A model generated the notes under the pieces. The model was not told where the DNA came from, did not search any database, and saw only the letters and a program-made list of their open reading frames with translations. Positions 47,201 through 54,329 of a stretch of DNA of 64,000 nucleotides are shown in pieces (position 1 is the first letter of the stretch; every line of letters starts with the position of its first letter). A program made the translations under genes and the position numbers. Location of the stretch: the NCBI GenBank assembly GCA_019635015.1, contig JAHCAG010000004.1, positions 62,001 to 126,000 on the forward strand. Direction: 5' to 3'. Source of the DNA: Burkholderiales bacterium. GTDB lineage: Bacteria; Pseudomonadota; Gammaproteobacteria; Burkholderiales; SG8-41.

Positions 47201-49014
47201 GTCTGGTCAGCCCCGGCATCGGCATCGCCGGCGAGATACTCGAACGTGGCAATCGCCGAGGTGAAGGTCGTGGTGTTGTTGGCCAGCGTCCAGTAGCGGT
47301 TTACGTTGAGCGCCGGTTCGATCGTCGATGAAGCGATGTTGGGATGCTCGCCCGCGGCCTGCGTCACCGACGCCGTGACGTCGCGGGTGCCGGTGTTGGT
47401 GACCGTGGTGAAGGCGATGGTGACGGGGCGGTAATCTGCCGCATCGCCGACGTGGAACACACAGGTCGGCGACCCCGTCGGAATGCGCAGGCGCAGGAAA
47501 CCCGCGACACGGCCGCCGGTTCTCGCCACGCTGCCGGGACAGTTGGCGGTCACCGCAAGCACATTGCCGCCGGTGCTGACGGCGCCGCTGGTCAGCGTCA
47601 GCAGCGTGGTGACGCTGACATCCACCCCGGACAGGGTCACCCCGGCCGAATTGACGGCAAGGTTGGTGAATGTCGGAGACGAGGTGCCGTTGATCACCTG
47701 CGCCGTGCCGCCATTGAGCGTGAACACACCAGCCCCGGAGGTGAAGGTGCCGGAGCTGGTGAAGTTTCCGGCGAGATTCAACGGCGCCCCGTTGCCGGTG
47801 TAGCTGCCGGTAAGGCCCAGATCACCTCCAACGGTAAGCGCACTCGCCGCGACACTTGCTCCGGTGAAGGTTCCGGCTACAGAAAGATTGCCGGACACGT
47901 TGATGACAGGGTCGCTGGTATTGACGTTCAGGGTGGTGCCGGCATTGACCGTCAGATTGCCGGCAACGGTCACCGTGCCGGCCGCCGGTGTCTTGGTGCC
48001 GGTGCCGGCGATGTTGACATCGCCGTAGGTCAGTCCTGAGGCCACTGCCTGGTTGGCGCCCTCGAAACTGACGGTACTCGTCGGGCCGAAAGTTCGTGTT
48101 GCAAAGCCGCTGGCCATTGCACTGGTGCCGGTCAGGTTGAAGCGTGCACCGTTGGCCACATCAAAAGTATCGCCGGCACCACCGACCACCGCGAAGCCGT
48201 TGTTGTTGAGTATGCCGCTCTGCACCAGCAGGTTGCCGCTGACATTGGTCGCGGATACCGCGGCGCTGAGCGTGGCCCCGGCCGTGTTGTTGATGTGCAG
48301 ATTGCGATAGATGATCGCACTGACACCAACGCGTACGGTCTGTGCAGCGTTGCCGTTGTAGTTGAAAATCGCGGCACCGGCGCCCATCGCCAGCGTGCCT
48401 GTGGTGGTGACCGTGAACGCTCCGGAGAGATTGATCTGGCCGTTGGCGGAGCCGCCGGTCATGTCGATCCTCGTGCGCGCAGCATTGCCGCTGGTCATGG
48501 TCAGGTCGCCGTTGATGGTCAGCGTCGCGGCGGGACTGGGCCCGGTGGTCAGATTGATGGCCGCGATCCGGCTGTTGTTGGCGCTGCCCTCCTGCAGTGT
48601 TACCGGCCCGTTGACCGTGGCGCTGCCGGTGTTGATGTTCCAGGCCTTGGTGCTGTTGGTGTTGGACGAGGAGTTGATGGTGACACCACCAACACCGACG
48701 GTCAGCGACTGGTTGGCTGCATGGGTCAGATTGGCAGCGCCTCCCGCGGCCGAGAATGTCAGTGAGCGTGCCGCATAGGCTCCGGCTCCGGCGGGAAAAG
48801 TAATGTTGTGGCCGGCATTGATCGTCACATCGTCGGCAGCGGTCGGACCGCCTGCGGGGCAGGCACCGCCCCAGATGTTCGCCGTCCAGGTGCCGGTTCC
48901 GGTCGAGGAGCAGACCGCAGCCAGCGCCGGCCCCGACATGCCCAGAACCGCAATCAGCAGCACACCCTGCGTCCAGCGGGCCATGTGTTTGCGGTTAGCT
49001 CGTAAGGTATTCAT
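44227..49014 (-). CDS. MshQ-type giant surface protein, first copy (LamG, DUF6701)
   Basis: 1595 residues with a signal peptide (VLLIAVLGMSGPALAA). Residues about 35-630 are beta-rich repeats with recurring TVNGPVTLQ, GNLTVNAGTTLN and GDLGLTGSYTGN patterns. A LamG-type segment lies near 735-890 (GGFTITAWINTTNS; IDEVRVYQQALSEGRL), followed by a DUF6701 region from about 900 (IRIEHDGVGLTCAPETVTVK). MshQ is the last gene in the usual MSHA cluster, and this copy directly follows mshP. ATG 49014 is used; it has no ribosome-binding site and is preceded by the AT-rich element. ATG 48984 is an alternative. Confidence 0.88.
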   Translation of the reverse strand: MNTLRANRKHMARWTQGVLLIAVLGMSGPALAAVCSSTGTGTWTANIWGGACPAGGPTAADDVTINAGHNITFPAGAGAYAARSLTFSAAGGAANLTHAANQSLTVGVGGVTINSSSNTNSTKAWNINTGSATVNGPVTLQEGSANNSRIAAINLTTGPSPAATLTINGDLTMTSGNAARTRIDMTGGSANGQINLSGAFTVTTTGTLAMGAGAAIFNYNGNAAQTVRVGVSAIIYRNLHINNTAGATLSAAVSATNVSGNLLVQSGILNNNGFAVVGGAGDTFDVANGARFNLTGTSAMASGFATRTFGPTSTVSFEGANQAVASGLTYGDVNIAGTGTKTPAAGTVTVAGNLTVNAGTTLNVNTSDPVINVSGNLSVAGTFTGASVAASALTVGGDLGLTGSYTGNGAPLNLAGNFTSSGTFTSGAGVFTLNGGTAQVINGTSSPTFTNLAVNSAGVTLSGVDVSVTTLLTLTSGAVSTGGNVLAVTANCPGSVARTGGRVAGFLRLRIPTGSPTCVFHVGDAADYRPVTIAFTTVTNTGTRDVTASVTQAAGEHPNIASSTIEPALNVNRYWTLANNTTTFTSAIATFEYLAGDADAGADQTSFIAGRYASGTWTYPSSSASAGSVQVSGLLTATLAGDYAFGETVPVLFSHWRMDQPGGWNGTSNEVTDSGSGGFHGVAAGLVTRPTTSAASPAIAGTPGTCQYGVFNRSNKDYVALGGGYPNLMSTAGGFTITAWINTTNSALPGQRIFIDDQNNASPGGWGFSVGETDRAGAGGLRFYYRQPTVVTVDTVAIPSNQWLFVALTVNVAAGANASRATLYAYNTAGTLVTTYTQTFTWTAGTDAGPPSIGGETNAAGENTNAFGFSGSIDEVRVYQQALSEGRLNLIRQETRPCNFLNHIRIEHDGVGLTCAPETVTVKACTDALCTSTYTGSVTTTLSPAGWVGGNTITFTGTTNVDLRRTVPGVVTLGAGTTTPTPSSITRCFNGLLETCDLDFRNTGFLFGAIPAQTAGTTSATHTVQAVRTDNSTGVCTGVFTGNVPNIELASECINPGTCQPGQQVTFNNNGSGTIAANNSASVSAWTSRTLTFGANSTASFTFAYPDVGAIRLHARYNINGSGDYMTGTSSNVVVKPAGFTVTSIRRASDNFANPGAANAGGAVFMRAGENIALTATAVNSLGAATPNFGKETPAEGVQLTTALVGGLGLTSNPGLGNNLIAGSAFTAGAAAVNNLTWGEVGIMTITPRLGDGDYLGAGDVIGTASGNIGRFTPHHFTVATNTPSFAAACSAGAFSYIGQPFSYGVAPVLTVTARNFAGGTTQNYKGTSPAGQAFFKLTNASLTGKAYTASTGTLDVSGITGTDPVIVDNGNGTASLTFGSGTGLLFTRSTPAAPFDADISLAINVIDADSVAYASNPARFGQATAGNGIAFTGGKAMRFGRLRLGGASGSQLLTLNVPFEAQYWTGAFFATNTADTCSTFVTGNVGLGNFIGNLGAGETTVTAITSPLQAGRGSIRLSAPGAGNNGSVDVALNLGAAANANACPALTPAATAGNKTYLRGQWCGATPTRDPAARARFGIMRSSDEAIYSRENTN

Positions 49015-49036
49015 AAGTATTTGTTTTTATTTATTT
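49013..49036 (-). repeat. AT-rich junction element, copy D
   Basis: Minus-strand AAATAAAAACAAATACTTAT, whose last bases overlap the mshQ(1) ATG. It fills the 22-base gap after mshP; the TAA stop of mshP lies at its edge. The 19-base core matches copy A. Confidence 0.58.
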
Positions 49037-49534
49037 TTATAAACACTCGTAACGCGGCGGCGCTGACGGATCCTTGCACTTGGCCAGCGTCGCCACTACT
49101 CGGCGCTCGACATACGCATTGTCCGGCGTACCGGGGCAGACCGCCTGGTTGCAGGCGGTCGCGGTGATCCGGTAAACGCGGATGTTGCGGTTGGCTTCAG
49201 TGGTGTCGAAAGGTTCGCAGCCCACGGTGACCGAAAACGTCGCCAGAGAACCGGTCATCGCTCCCTGCGCAATCGTGCCCGAGGGACAGGCCGCAGCGGT
49301 CGCGCTGCCCGGATTGTCGGGATCGAGCGCCTGGTACATCGCCCAGTTCAGTCCCGCGCGCGCCGCGTAATACGCGCGCACGCCGAGGATGTCGACCTGC
49401 ACCGTGTTCTGCTGCAGCCCGGTGAAGATCACCATGAAGGCACCCAGCGCCGACAGCACCACCAGCAGGAATATGCCGGTGACCAGGCTGAAGCCGCGCA
49501 TGCGGCACGGTGATTTGTGATGGCGGATGGTCAT
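49037..49534 (-). CDS. mshP: MSHA biogenesis protein MshP
   Basis: 165 residues. A hydrophobic N-terminus RGFSLVTGIFLLVVLSALGA resembles a prepilin-type segment but lacks the usual Glu5. It is followed by QQNTVQVDILGVRAYYAARA, typical of MshP/PilX-like minor components. Cysteines in the C-terminal half (ACNQAVCPG) may form a disulfide. ATG 49534 overlaps the mshO stop by ATGA; the open frame extends 47 codons upstream within mshO. Confidence 0.87.
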   Translation of the reverse strand: MTIRHHKSPCRMRGFSLVTGIFLLVVLSALGAFMVIFTGLQQNTVQVDILGVRAYYAARAGLNWAMYQALDPDNPGSATAAACPSGTIAQGAMTGSLATFSVTVGCEPFDTTEANRNIRVYRITATACNQAVCPGTPDNAYVERRVVATLAKCKDPSAPPRYECL

Positions 49535-50355
49535 GGCGCGTTGCTCACCTGGGTCTGCTGGAACATGCGCACCCGTTCGAGGCCACCGGCTGCCGGGATG
49601 CTGTCGATCTGCAGGATGATGGAGACCGTGCCGATGCGTTCGGTCAGTGCGCCGGCGGTGTAGACGAATTCGCATGCGCCGACATTGCCGGCCAGCACCG
49701 CGCTGCTGCCCCCGGCCGGCGGCACCGCGGCTCCCGGCGCTTCCTGGCTGTAGGCATAACCCCAGTAACGCAGCAACTGGCCGCCGGTGCAGCCATAGGT
49801 CACCGGGCCGGTGACCACGTGGAAACGTTTCGCCGGCGAGGGTTCCGGAAACAGCTTGGAGGCAATCGCGACAGGCGGCGCGGCGGTGGAAGTCAGTGCG
49901 GCGCGGTTGTCCCCAAAGTAGGCATTGGACACCGTGCCGCTGTTGTACAGGTTGTACACAACGATCTGGTTGCCGGTTGCCAGTGCCGGAGCAGGACCGA
50001 GCACGTCAAAGCTGCTGTCGGCCGTGGAAAAATCCAGCACGTCGCCACCGCCGCCGCTGTCGGGCTCCGCGCGGTAACGTCCGCCGCCGCTGGTCTCGAT
50101 GAATTCGACAAACTGCCCGCCACCGTAGACCCGCACGCTGTTGGGCAGGGCCAGCCGCAGGTCGCGCGCCATGCGGCGCATGGCGGTGTCCGCCTCGTCG
50201 GTGAGTGATGCCCGGCGCGCGGCATCGGCATAACCCTCCACCGGGCGGCGGATGAACACCGCGACCACCGCGGCAATGATCGATGTGATGGCAATCACCA
50301 CGATCAGTTCGACCAGCGTGACCCCCATCATTTTGCGCAGGATGTTCATCGGCAT
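49531..50355 (-). CDS. mshO: MSHA minor pilin MshO
   Basis: 274 residues with prepilin signature [20 protein letters not shown], including Glu5, and a PilW/GspJ-like body (MRRMARDLRLALPNSVRVYG). Such minor pilins probably form the tip of the pilus. Its ATG shares a base with the mshD stop (TGATG). Overlaps mshP by four bases. Confidence 0.9.
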   Translation of the reverse strand: MPMNILRKMMGVTLVELIVVIAITSIIAAVVAVFIRRPVEGYADAARRASLTDEADTAMRRMARDLRLALPNSVRVYGGGQFVEFIETSGGGRYRAEPDSGGGGDVLDFSTADSSFDVLGPAPALATGNQIVVYNLYNSGTVSNAYFGDNRAALTSTAAPPVAIASKLFPEPSPAKRFHVVTGPVTYGCTGGQLLRYWGYAYSQEAPGAAVPPAGGSSAVLAGNVGACEFVYTAGALTERIGTVSIILQIDSIPAAGGLERVRMFQQTQVSNAP

Positions 50356-50954
50356 CAGGGCAGCGCGTTGGGCGCGTAACGGGTGCGGTAGCCGTCGAGC
50401 ACGACTGTTACGCCGTTGGGCCCGTTCACGGTGACGGTTACACGCAGTGACAGCGGACGGCCGTTGCTGTCGGTTGCCGCGACGGTACCACTGCTCGCCG
50501 CCAGCGCCGCGGCATTCACCGCAACGGACACCGTATAGGCCTCCAGGCCGCCGATCGGGGTGCCATCGACATTGGCCGGAACGCCCGCCGGCAGGCTGGC
50601 GTAATCATTGACGTTGTCGTACGGCGTCGTCGCGCTGCCGCGGGTCTCGCCTTCAGCGCCTATGCCTTCCAGGGTGGTCGCGCAACGCGCCGGATCCGCG
50701 GGATTGACGGCCGCTGTCGATTGCGCCGTTGCCGCGTTGGCATCATCCGGATCACAGTAGGTGAAGGGCATCGCCAGCACTTCCTCCAGATAGGCCTCGG
50801 CGATCGCCAGTGCCTGCTTCTGCGCCAGCGGATCGGCGCTGGCACGGGTGGTGAAACTCATCACCCCGAGTATGCCGGCCAGCGCGGTGCTGATGATGGC
50901 GATGAACACCACCAGCTCCACCAGCGAAATGCCGCGGCTGCGGGTGCTGTGCAT
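50355..50954 (-). CDS. mshD: MSHA minor pilin MshD
   Basis: 199 residues with prepilin signature SRGISLVELVVFIAIISTAL and a GspI/PilV-like body (AEAYLEEVLAMPFTYCDPDD). ATG 50954 is preferred, 7 bases after the mshC stop; ATG 50978 would overlap mshC by 17 bases. Ends overlapping mshO. Confidence 0.88.
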   Translation of the reverse strand: MHSTRSRGISLVELVVFIAIISTALAGILGVMSFTTRASADPLAQKQALAIAEAYLEEVLAMPFTYCDPDDANAATAQSTAAVNPADPARCATTLEGIGAEGETRGSATTPYDNVNDYASLPAGVPANVDGTPIGGLEAYTVSVAVNAAALAASSGTVAATDSNGRPLSLRVTVTVNGPNGVTVVLDGYRTRYAPNALP

Positions 50955-50961
50955 CGTGCGC

Positions 50962-51423
50962 TCAGTTGGCGATGACATAACCGGTCTCCGCCGAAACCAC
51001 GATCTGCCGCAGCGGATCGCCGGCGATCGAGCTGGTGAAGGTGATGGTTGCAGCGGCGCTGGGGCGACCAAGACCGTCAAAAAAGATCTCGAGTGGATTA
51101 AGAGTCACTCCGGCCGGCGCCTCTGCACGGGCTGACGCTCCATCTTTCGGGCTACTGACCGGAAAACTCAACCGGGATGCAGGTGCGCAACCCGAAGCAG
51201 AAGCCGCAATGACTTCCGTCGCAGTCACGCACAGATAAACCGGGCGGCGCCAGGCCACGGCGGTTTTCTGCGCCAAGCGCACGACCGCGACCGACTTGTC
51301 GTAGAAACCGCGGGAGTCGAAGGTGCTGGCCTGGAAAAAACGGGGCGCGGCAACGACGGCAATGATCGCGGCGATCGCGATCGTGACCACCAGTTCCACC
51401 AGCGTGAATCCCCTGGCTTTCAT
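50962..51423 (-). CDS. mshC: MSHA minor pilin MshC
   Basis: 153 residues with prepilin signature [20 protein letters not shown], cleaved after Gly5, and a GspH/FimT-like body (DKSVAVVRLAQKTAVAWRRP). Contains two cysteines (YLCV, SGCAP) that may pair. It lies just downstream of the terminator that follows mshA, so its expression depends on read-through or a local promoter. Confidence 0.88.
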   Translation of the reverse strand: MKARGFTLVELVVTIAIAAIIAVVAAPRFFQASTFDSRGFYDKSVAVVRLAQKTAVAWRRPVYLCVTATEVIAASASGCAPASRLSFPVSSPKDGASARAEAPAGVTLNPLEIFFDGLGRPSAAATITFTSSIAGDPLRQIVVSAETGYVIAN

Positions 51424-51439
51424 GGCGACTCCATGTTCG

Positions 51440-51477
51440 AAAAAAACGGGGGGCGTAGCGAACCATGCCCCCCGTTT
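51440..51477 (-). terminator. Strong intrinsic terminator between mshA and mshC
   Basis: On the minus strand a perfect 11-base stem (AAACGGGGGGC/GCCCCCCGTTT), loop of 12 bases, runs into seven or more T. It lies 51 bases after the mshA stop and 16 bases before mshC. Confidence 0.92.
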
Positions 51478-51528
51478 CCCAATCGGCCCGTCTCGGACCG
51501 GTTCAGGTGCGCTTGATACTGCTGTTGA

Positions 51529-51927
51529 TTAACAACCCGACCGCGTGAAATAAGGCGGTGTCGTGGTGTAAGTCACCTGGCAGGCCGTATCCGCCGTCAG
51601 CGAGAATACAGCTCCCGCCTGGGAGAAACCGCTGATATTGATCGCGGCGCCAATGCCAGCCGCATCCGCGGTCGGGATGCCACTCACCCCGGTTACCGCT
51701 CCACCGCCCATGGTGCAACCGCCTGCAGGCGGGCTGCCCGAGGCAACCCATTGAGCCTGGCACAGGGCGACTGCGCCGTTGATGGCGCCGATCAATCCAT
51801 CAGCAGCGGCCGTTTTTGCCTGGGTGCTGACGTCAATGAATCTCGGGATTGCCGTTGCCGCCAGAATGCCCAGAATGGCGATCACGACGATCAATTCCAC
51901 CAGCGTAAAACCGCGTTGCTGTTTCAT
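51529..51927 (-). CDS. mshA: MSHA pilin, likely the major subunit MshA
   Basis: 132 residues with a five-residue leader ending in Gly and mature start [20 protein letters not shown], Glu5 present. Two C-terminal cysteines ([12 protein letters not shown]) would form the D-region disulfide. The ATG follows AAGGAGAGGA, the best ribosome-binding site of the locus, a sigma-54 type promoter precedes it and a strong terminator follows. These three features favour it as the major pilin over the neighbouring 159-residue pilin. Confidence 0.88.
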   Translation of the reverse strand: MKQQRGFTLVELIVVIAILGILAATAIPRFIDVSTQAKTAAADGLIGAINGAVALCQAQWVASGSPPAGGCTMGGGAVTGVSGIPTADAAGIGAAINISGFSQAGAVFSLTADTACQVTYTTTPPYFTRSGC

Positions 51928-51987
51928 GGTCCTCTCCTTCTCTTTCTCTCTATCGAAACCGGTTTAAGAAAATTCTGCAAAAACATA

Positions 51988-52003
51988 TGCAAGCTTCATG
52001 CCA
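51988..52003 (-). promoter_or_regulatory. Sigma-54 promoter for mshA
   Basis: Minus-strand TGGCATGAAGCTTGCA has the -24 GG and -12 GC separated by 10 bases. Predicted start near 51977, leaving a leader of about 50 bases before the mshA ATG. Confidence 0.75.
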
Positions 52004-52017
52004 GTCATGCGCCCGCT

Positions 52018-52497
52018 TCAGCAGCCGGAGGTCACCAGCGAGCTGAAAGTCGGCGAGGTATTCGGTGCCGTCGGCGCCGTGTAGGTAAAACTGCAGTTCT
52101 GGGGATCATTGCCCATCACCATCATGCGCAGCGTCGCGCCGGCGGCGGGGCCGCCGAGTTCGGTGTTGTAACCGTCATCCGAGGTCGGACCGGCATTGAT
52201 GCCGGCTGCAGTGACGATCCCTGCGGCATCAGCCGTCGGGTAGGTATGGATCATCGTGACATTGACCCCTTCCATCAGCAGCGTCGCCGTGCACTGCGGC
52301 GTGGTCGCAAGGCAGGCGGCATGGGACAGCGCCGAGGCCCCTTTCATTGCACCCACTGCACCGTTGAGTTTGGCGATCCGTGCCTGCACCTGCAGGTTGG
52401 CAAACCGCGGCAAGGCCGTCGCCGCAAGAATTGCCAGAATGATGATCACCACGATCAATTCGATCAGCGTGAAGCCGTTCTGGAAACGTTTGTTCAT
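52018..52497 (-). CDS. mshB: MSHA pilin, MshB/MshA-like
   Basis: 159 residues with an eight-residue leader (MNKRFQNG) and mature start FTLIELIVVIIILAILAATA. The following ALPRFANLQVQARIAKLNGA is typical of MSHA pilins. Cysteines occur at ATTPQC and the C-terminal TSGC. Position before the other pilin corresponds to mshB in the usual order, but its sequence would also fit MshA. Preceded by its own sigma-54 type site. Confidence 0.85.
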   Translation of the reverse strand: MNKRFQNGFTLIELIVVIIILAILAATALPRFANLQVQARIAKLNGAVGAMKGASALSHAACLATTPQCTATLLMEGVNVTMIHTYPTADAAGIVTAAGINAGPTSDDGYNTELGGPAAGATLRMMVMGNDPQNCSFTYTAPTAPNTSPTFSSLVTSGC

Positions 52498-52539
52498 GTG
52501 ACTTTTCTCACGAATTCAGTAGCATCTCATTGATAATAC

Positions 52540-52555
52540 AGCAATAGTGATGCCA
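52540..52555 (-). promoter_or_regulatory. Sigma-54 promoter for mshB
   Basis: Minus-strand TGGCATCACTATTGCT has GG-N10-GC. Predicted start near 52529, about 32 bases before the ATG at 52497. Confidence 0.75.
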
Positions 52556-52574
52556 GGGTCACCCCCGGTCCTGA

Positions 52575-53090
52575 TCATGGCCACTGATAGGCCGCCACCG
52601 GCTGCAAACCGATGCCGGCAATGCCGCGGATCGGCCGCCCGCTTACGAATATGTCCTGATAGGCCACTTTCACCGCAAAACGCAGTTGCTTCATGCCGTT
52701 ACGCGGCTCCACCACCAGGCGTCGCGCTGAGTTGGCGACATACACCAGTTCCCGTGCCGACCCGTCGAAGTACCAGGTCCCCGCTTCCGGCCGCGCGGGA
52801 TAGTCTCCGCCGTAATCTGTCGGCCTTTCCGACAGCCAGAGTGTCGGATTCTCGACTTCCAGCCGGCGCGCCTCGCCTTCCCTGCGCTCGAGAATCAGTT
52901 CGGCAAGACGAATCTGCAAAGCGGTCTTGTAAGCCTGCAATGTGGCCTCGAAACGCGCTCGCTCCGCCGCCTCCTGATAAAACGTCAGCCTTTCAAGCAG
53001 CACTCCGAGCAGCACCGACAGCACCACCGCGACCACCGCCAGTTCCATCAAGGAAAAGCCGCGCTGCCGCTGTCTCCCGTCGCGGCTCAT
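52575..53090 (-). CDS. mshF: Prepilin-like protein in the MshF position
   Basis: 171 residues with prepilin signature RGFSLMELAVVAVVLSVLLG, Glu5 present, then a long helix (ARFEATLQAYKTALQIRLAE) and a C-terminal beta region. Position between mshG and the pilins is that of mshF, and the helix is typical, but assignment is mainly by order. ATG 53090 is preferred; the frame is open upstream into mshG. Confidence 0.72.
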   Translation of the reverse strand: MSRDGRQRQRGFSLMELAVVAVVLSVLLGVLLERLTFYQEAAERARFEATLQAYKTALQIRLAELILERREGEARRLEVENPTLWLSERPTDYGGDYPARPEAGTWYFDGSARELVYVANSARRLVVEPRNGMKQLRFAVKVAYQDIFVSGRPIRGIAGIGLQPVAAYQWP

Positions 53091-53094
53091 GCCG

Positions 53095-54324
53095 TCATTT
53101 TTTGGCGGTCGCCGCGGTGCCGAGGTCCCAGATCGGCAGGAACACACCGAGCGCGAGAATCAGCACCAGGATGCCGAGCATGACGATCAGGATGGGTTCG
53201 ATCTGCGAGCTGAGGTGTTTCAGTTCGTACTCGACCTCGCGCTGGTACATGTCGGCGATCTCTCCGGTGAGATCGTCGAGCGCGCCCGACTCCTCGCCAA
53301 CGGCGATCATCTGCAGCACCACCGGTGTGAACACGCCGGCATCGCGTGCCGTGCGCAGCACCGATTCGCCGCGCTCGACACCCTCGCGCATGCGCACGAT
53401 GCGTTCACTGATGTAGACATTGTCCACCGTGTTGGCGACCATGCCGAGGCCGCTGGTCACCGGCACGCCGCTGCTGAAAGCGAGCGAAAAGCTCCGTGCG
53501 AAACGTGCCAGCGTGGCCTTCTGGATGATCGTGCCGGCGACCGGGATTCGCAGCTTGAGACGATCCCAGGCCATGCGTCCGGCGGGCGTGTTTATCCAGG
53601 CACGCGCGCCGAAAAACGCGCCGACCAGCGCCACCAGCAGGTATGGCCAGTACTCGACCATAAAATTGGAAAAGCCGATCAGGATCTTGGTCATCAGCGG
53701 CAACTCGGCCTTGAAGCCGGCATACACCTTGGCAAAGGCCGGGATCACGAATATGTTGATGATCACGATGGCGATCGCCATCGTCGCGACCACGAAGGTC
53801 GGATAACGGATCGCCGATTTCACCTGCTCTCGCATGAACTTCTCGAACTCGAGATGGTTGAACAGGCGCAGGAACACATCCTCCAGACGGCCCGTCTGCT
53901 CGCCGACGCTGACCATCGCGGTGTAGAACTGGCCGAACACCTCCGGATGCCGCGCCAGTGAAACCGAAAGTTCACGGCCGGTGTCCAGGCTTTCGCGCAG
54001 ATCACGCACCACTGCGGCAAAGGTCGGATTGGCCGTCGACTCCTCCAGGCCCTTGAGCGCGCCCATGATCGGCACACCGGCCTTGAGCAGGGTGTACATC
54101 TGCCGGCTGAACAGCAGCACCTCGGTATGCGTGACCTTGGGTTTGCCGAAGCTGAAGTTCAGTCCGTCGCCATCGGTCCTTGGCGGCGCCGAAGACTTGA
54201 TTTCCAGCGGCGTGATGCCGAGTCCGAACAACTGGCCGGCCACCGCGCCGCTGTCGGCGCCCTCGAGCACCCCCTGCACGGCCTCACCCCGCCCGTTGCG
54301 TCCCTTGTAGGCGAAAAAAGGCAT
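53095..54324 (-). CDS. mshG: MSHA inner membrane platform protein MshG
   Basis: 409 residues of the GspF/PilC family with two T2SF domains. Motifs include MYTLLKAGVPIMGALKGLEE and a second-domain FARSFSLAFSSGVPVTSGLG. Three membrane segments: FVVATMAIAIVIINIFVIPA, WPYLLVALVGAFFGA and IEPILIVMLGILVLILALGV. It would couple the MshE motor to pilin assembly. Starts 5 bases after mshE. Confidence 0.95.
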   Translation of the reverse strand: MPFFAYKGRNGRGEAVQGVLEGADSGAVAGQLFGLGITPLEIKSSAPPRTDGDGLNFSFGKPKVTHTEVLLFSRQMYTLLKAGVPIMGALKGLEESTANPTFAAVVRDLRESLDTGRELSVSLARHPEVFGQFYTAMVSVGEQTGRLEDVFLRLFNHLEFEKFMREQVKSAIRYPTFVVATMAIAIVIINIFVIPAFAKVYAGFKAELPLMTKILIGFSNFMVEYWPYLLVALVGAFFGARAWINTPAGRMAWDRLKLRIPVAGTIIQKATLARFARSFSLAFSSGVPVTSGLGMVANTVDNVYISERIVRMREGVERGESVLRTARDAGVFTPVVLQMIAVGEESGALDDLTGEIADMYQREVEYELKHLSSQIEPILIVMLGILVLILALGVFLPIWDLGTAATAKK

Positions 54325-54329
54325 GGTCT

